A DNA stretch of 8,000 nucleotides from Ignavibacteriales bacterium UBA6490 (GTDB lineage Bacteria; Bacteroidota; Ignavibacteria; Ignavibacteriales; Ignavibacteriaceae): assembly GCA_002435365.1 (NCBI GenBank), contig DJMM01000090.1, forward strand, positions 1 through 8,000. The letters are read 5' to 3'. Of the stretch, positions 7,289-8,000 are shown piece after piece. How positions within the stretch are numbered: position 1 is the first letter of the stretch; each line of letters starts with the position of its first letter. The position numbers and the translations under genes were made by a program. Under the pieces are notes generated by a model. It was not told where the DNA came from. It searched no databases and saw only the letters and a program-made list of their open reading frames with translations.

Positions 7289-7825
7289 TTATTTTTCTAA
7301 TTCTGCTTGAACAAAATCGATCTCAACCGGCGTTTTTCTGCCGAAAATTGAAACCATTACCTTAATCTTCATTTTTTCTTCATTCACTTCCTGGATGGTG
7401 CCAGAGAAGTTATTGAAGGGACCATCAATAATTTTTACAAGATCACCGGTGCGGAAAATGGTTTCCGAACGTTCACTATCCTCATCCTGGGTAATCCTTC
7501 CGACAATTCTTTTAACTTCCTCCGGCTGCAGAGGATTAGGATTGTTTTTTGTTCCAAGAAATCCCATTACTGATGGTGTATTCAGAATAAATTCTTTAAC
7601 CTGATTATCGAGATCAGCCTGTATAAGTATGTATCCTGGGAAAAAATTCTTCGTTTTACTCTTCTTTTTACCATCTTTTACTTCAAAAACCTTTTCCATG
7701 GGTACGAGAATTTCCTGAATTTTTGCCTTCAGGTTTTCATTGTCGGACACTTCAGCTTCAAGCAGGCTCTTCACCTTGTTTTCATGACCAGAATATGTCC
7801 TAACTACATACCAATTGTAATCCAT
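7289..7825 (-). CDS. nusG: Transcription termination/antitermination factor NusG
   Basis: NusG binds the clamp of elongating RNA polymerase, modulates pausing, and links polymerase to Rho or to the ribosome through S10. It has 178 residues, the usual size. The NGN domain spans about 1-110, beginning NWYVVRTYSGHENKVKSLLE and containing FFPGYILIQADL (about 61-72) and the VMGFLG stretch (about 85-90). The KOW domain spans about 125-178, with GDLVKIIDGPFNNFSGTIQEV and the terminal SIFGRKTPVEIDF. The start fits the family, where only a few residues precede the WYVVR strand. The ribosome binding site is weak: a TAAGG that overlaps the secE stop lies 13 nt before the ATG, so translational coupling to secE is possible. 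The secE-nusG spacer is 15 nt. Confidence 0.98.
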   Translation of the reverse strand: MDYNWYVVRTYSGHENKVKSLLEAEVSDNENLKAKIQEILVPMEKVFEVKDGKKKSKTKNFFPGYILIQADLDNQVKEFILNTPSVMGFLGTKNNPNPLQPEEVKRIVGRITQDEDSERSETIFRTGDLVKIIDGPFNNFSGTIQEVNEEKMKIKVMVSIFGRKTPVEIDFVQAELEK

Positions 7826-7840
7826 ATTGATGTTTACGCC

Positions 7841-8000
7841 TTAAAATATTCCTTTAAATATCGTTGTAATTGCCATATCAATTACATATGTGAAAGCAGC
7901 CAATATTAAACAGACCACAATTACAACTACTGTAGACTCTTTCAGCTCATCTTTTGTTGGCCAGGTAACTTTTTTCATCTCCTTGACAACATCTGTGAAA
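7841..8000 (-). CDS. secE: Preprotein translocase subunit SecE (C-terminal part, cut by window edge)
   Basis: SecE is the small inner-membrane subunit that clamps SecY in the general secretion channel. The last 52 codons and the TAA stop are present; the start lies beyond the right edge. The translation contains VVKEMKKVTWPTKDELKEST, the amphipathic surface-helix motif typical of SecE, including the conserved WPT. One hydrophobic segment follows (VVVIVVCLILAAFTYVIDMAI), then the short tail TTIFKGIF. The SecE family in most bacteria has one such membrane span at the C-terminus, as here. It immediately precedes nusG, the standard order. The identification is firm despite the fragment's length. 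Confidence 0.95.
   Translation of the reverse strand, partial: FTDVVKEMKKVTWPTKDELKESTVVVIVVCLILAAFTYVIDMAITTIFKGIF

Noticed and set aside
1..8000. A novel accessory system (defence, mobile element, toxin-antitoxin) in the window
   Set aside because: Every substantial coding stretch is a conserved housekeeping gene in its standard order, with no insertion, disrupted gene or repeat array.

Overview
The window is one uninterrupted minus-strand block of core transcription and translation genes. In transcription order (right to left on the given strand) it reads: secE (3' part only), nusG, rplK (L11), rplA (L1), rplJ (L10), rplL (L7/L12), rpoB, rpoC (5' part only). This is the classic bacterial secE-nusG-rplKAJL-rpoBC cluster. 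No plus-strand gene, tRNA, rRNA, mobile element or CRISPR array is visible.

The organism looks like a member of the Bacteroidota/Chlorobiota/Ignavibacteriota (FCB) group. The basis is the moderately AT-rich base composition and the protein style, for example the RpoC N-terminus with the ASPDDIL and GEVTKPETINYR stretches, and the RpoB length of 1256 residues with a lysine-rich insertion near residues 885-1005. This is judged from family memory, not from a search. Several genes have clear Shine-Dalgarno sequences (rpoC, rplL, rplA), while nusG, rplJ and the annotated rpoB start have weak ones or none.

Layout: positions 7841-8000 secE end; 7289-7825 nusG; 6845-7270 rplK; 6126-6818 rplA; 5530-6051 rplJ; 5111-5491 rplL; 1184-4954 rpoB; 1-1146 rpoC start. 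Spacers are 15, 18, 26, 74, 38, 156 and 37 nt. Short spacers, a single strand and no obvious rho-independent terminator suggest co-transcription. The only long spacer is the 156 nt between rplL and rpoB. It holds a strong imperfect hairpin that pairs better as minus-strand RNA than as plus-strand RNA, in the place where E. coli carries an attenuator and an RNase III site.

Together the genes supply a preprotein translocase subunit, a transcription elongation factor, the L1 and L11/L10/L12 stalk proteins of the large ribosomal subunit, and the two largest RNA polymerase subunits. I see no undescribed biological system. The points worth a second look are regulatory or annotation matters: the rplL-rpoB hairpin, an rpoB start that may be a TTG four codons downstream of the ATG, and a small leader structure before rplJ.
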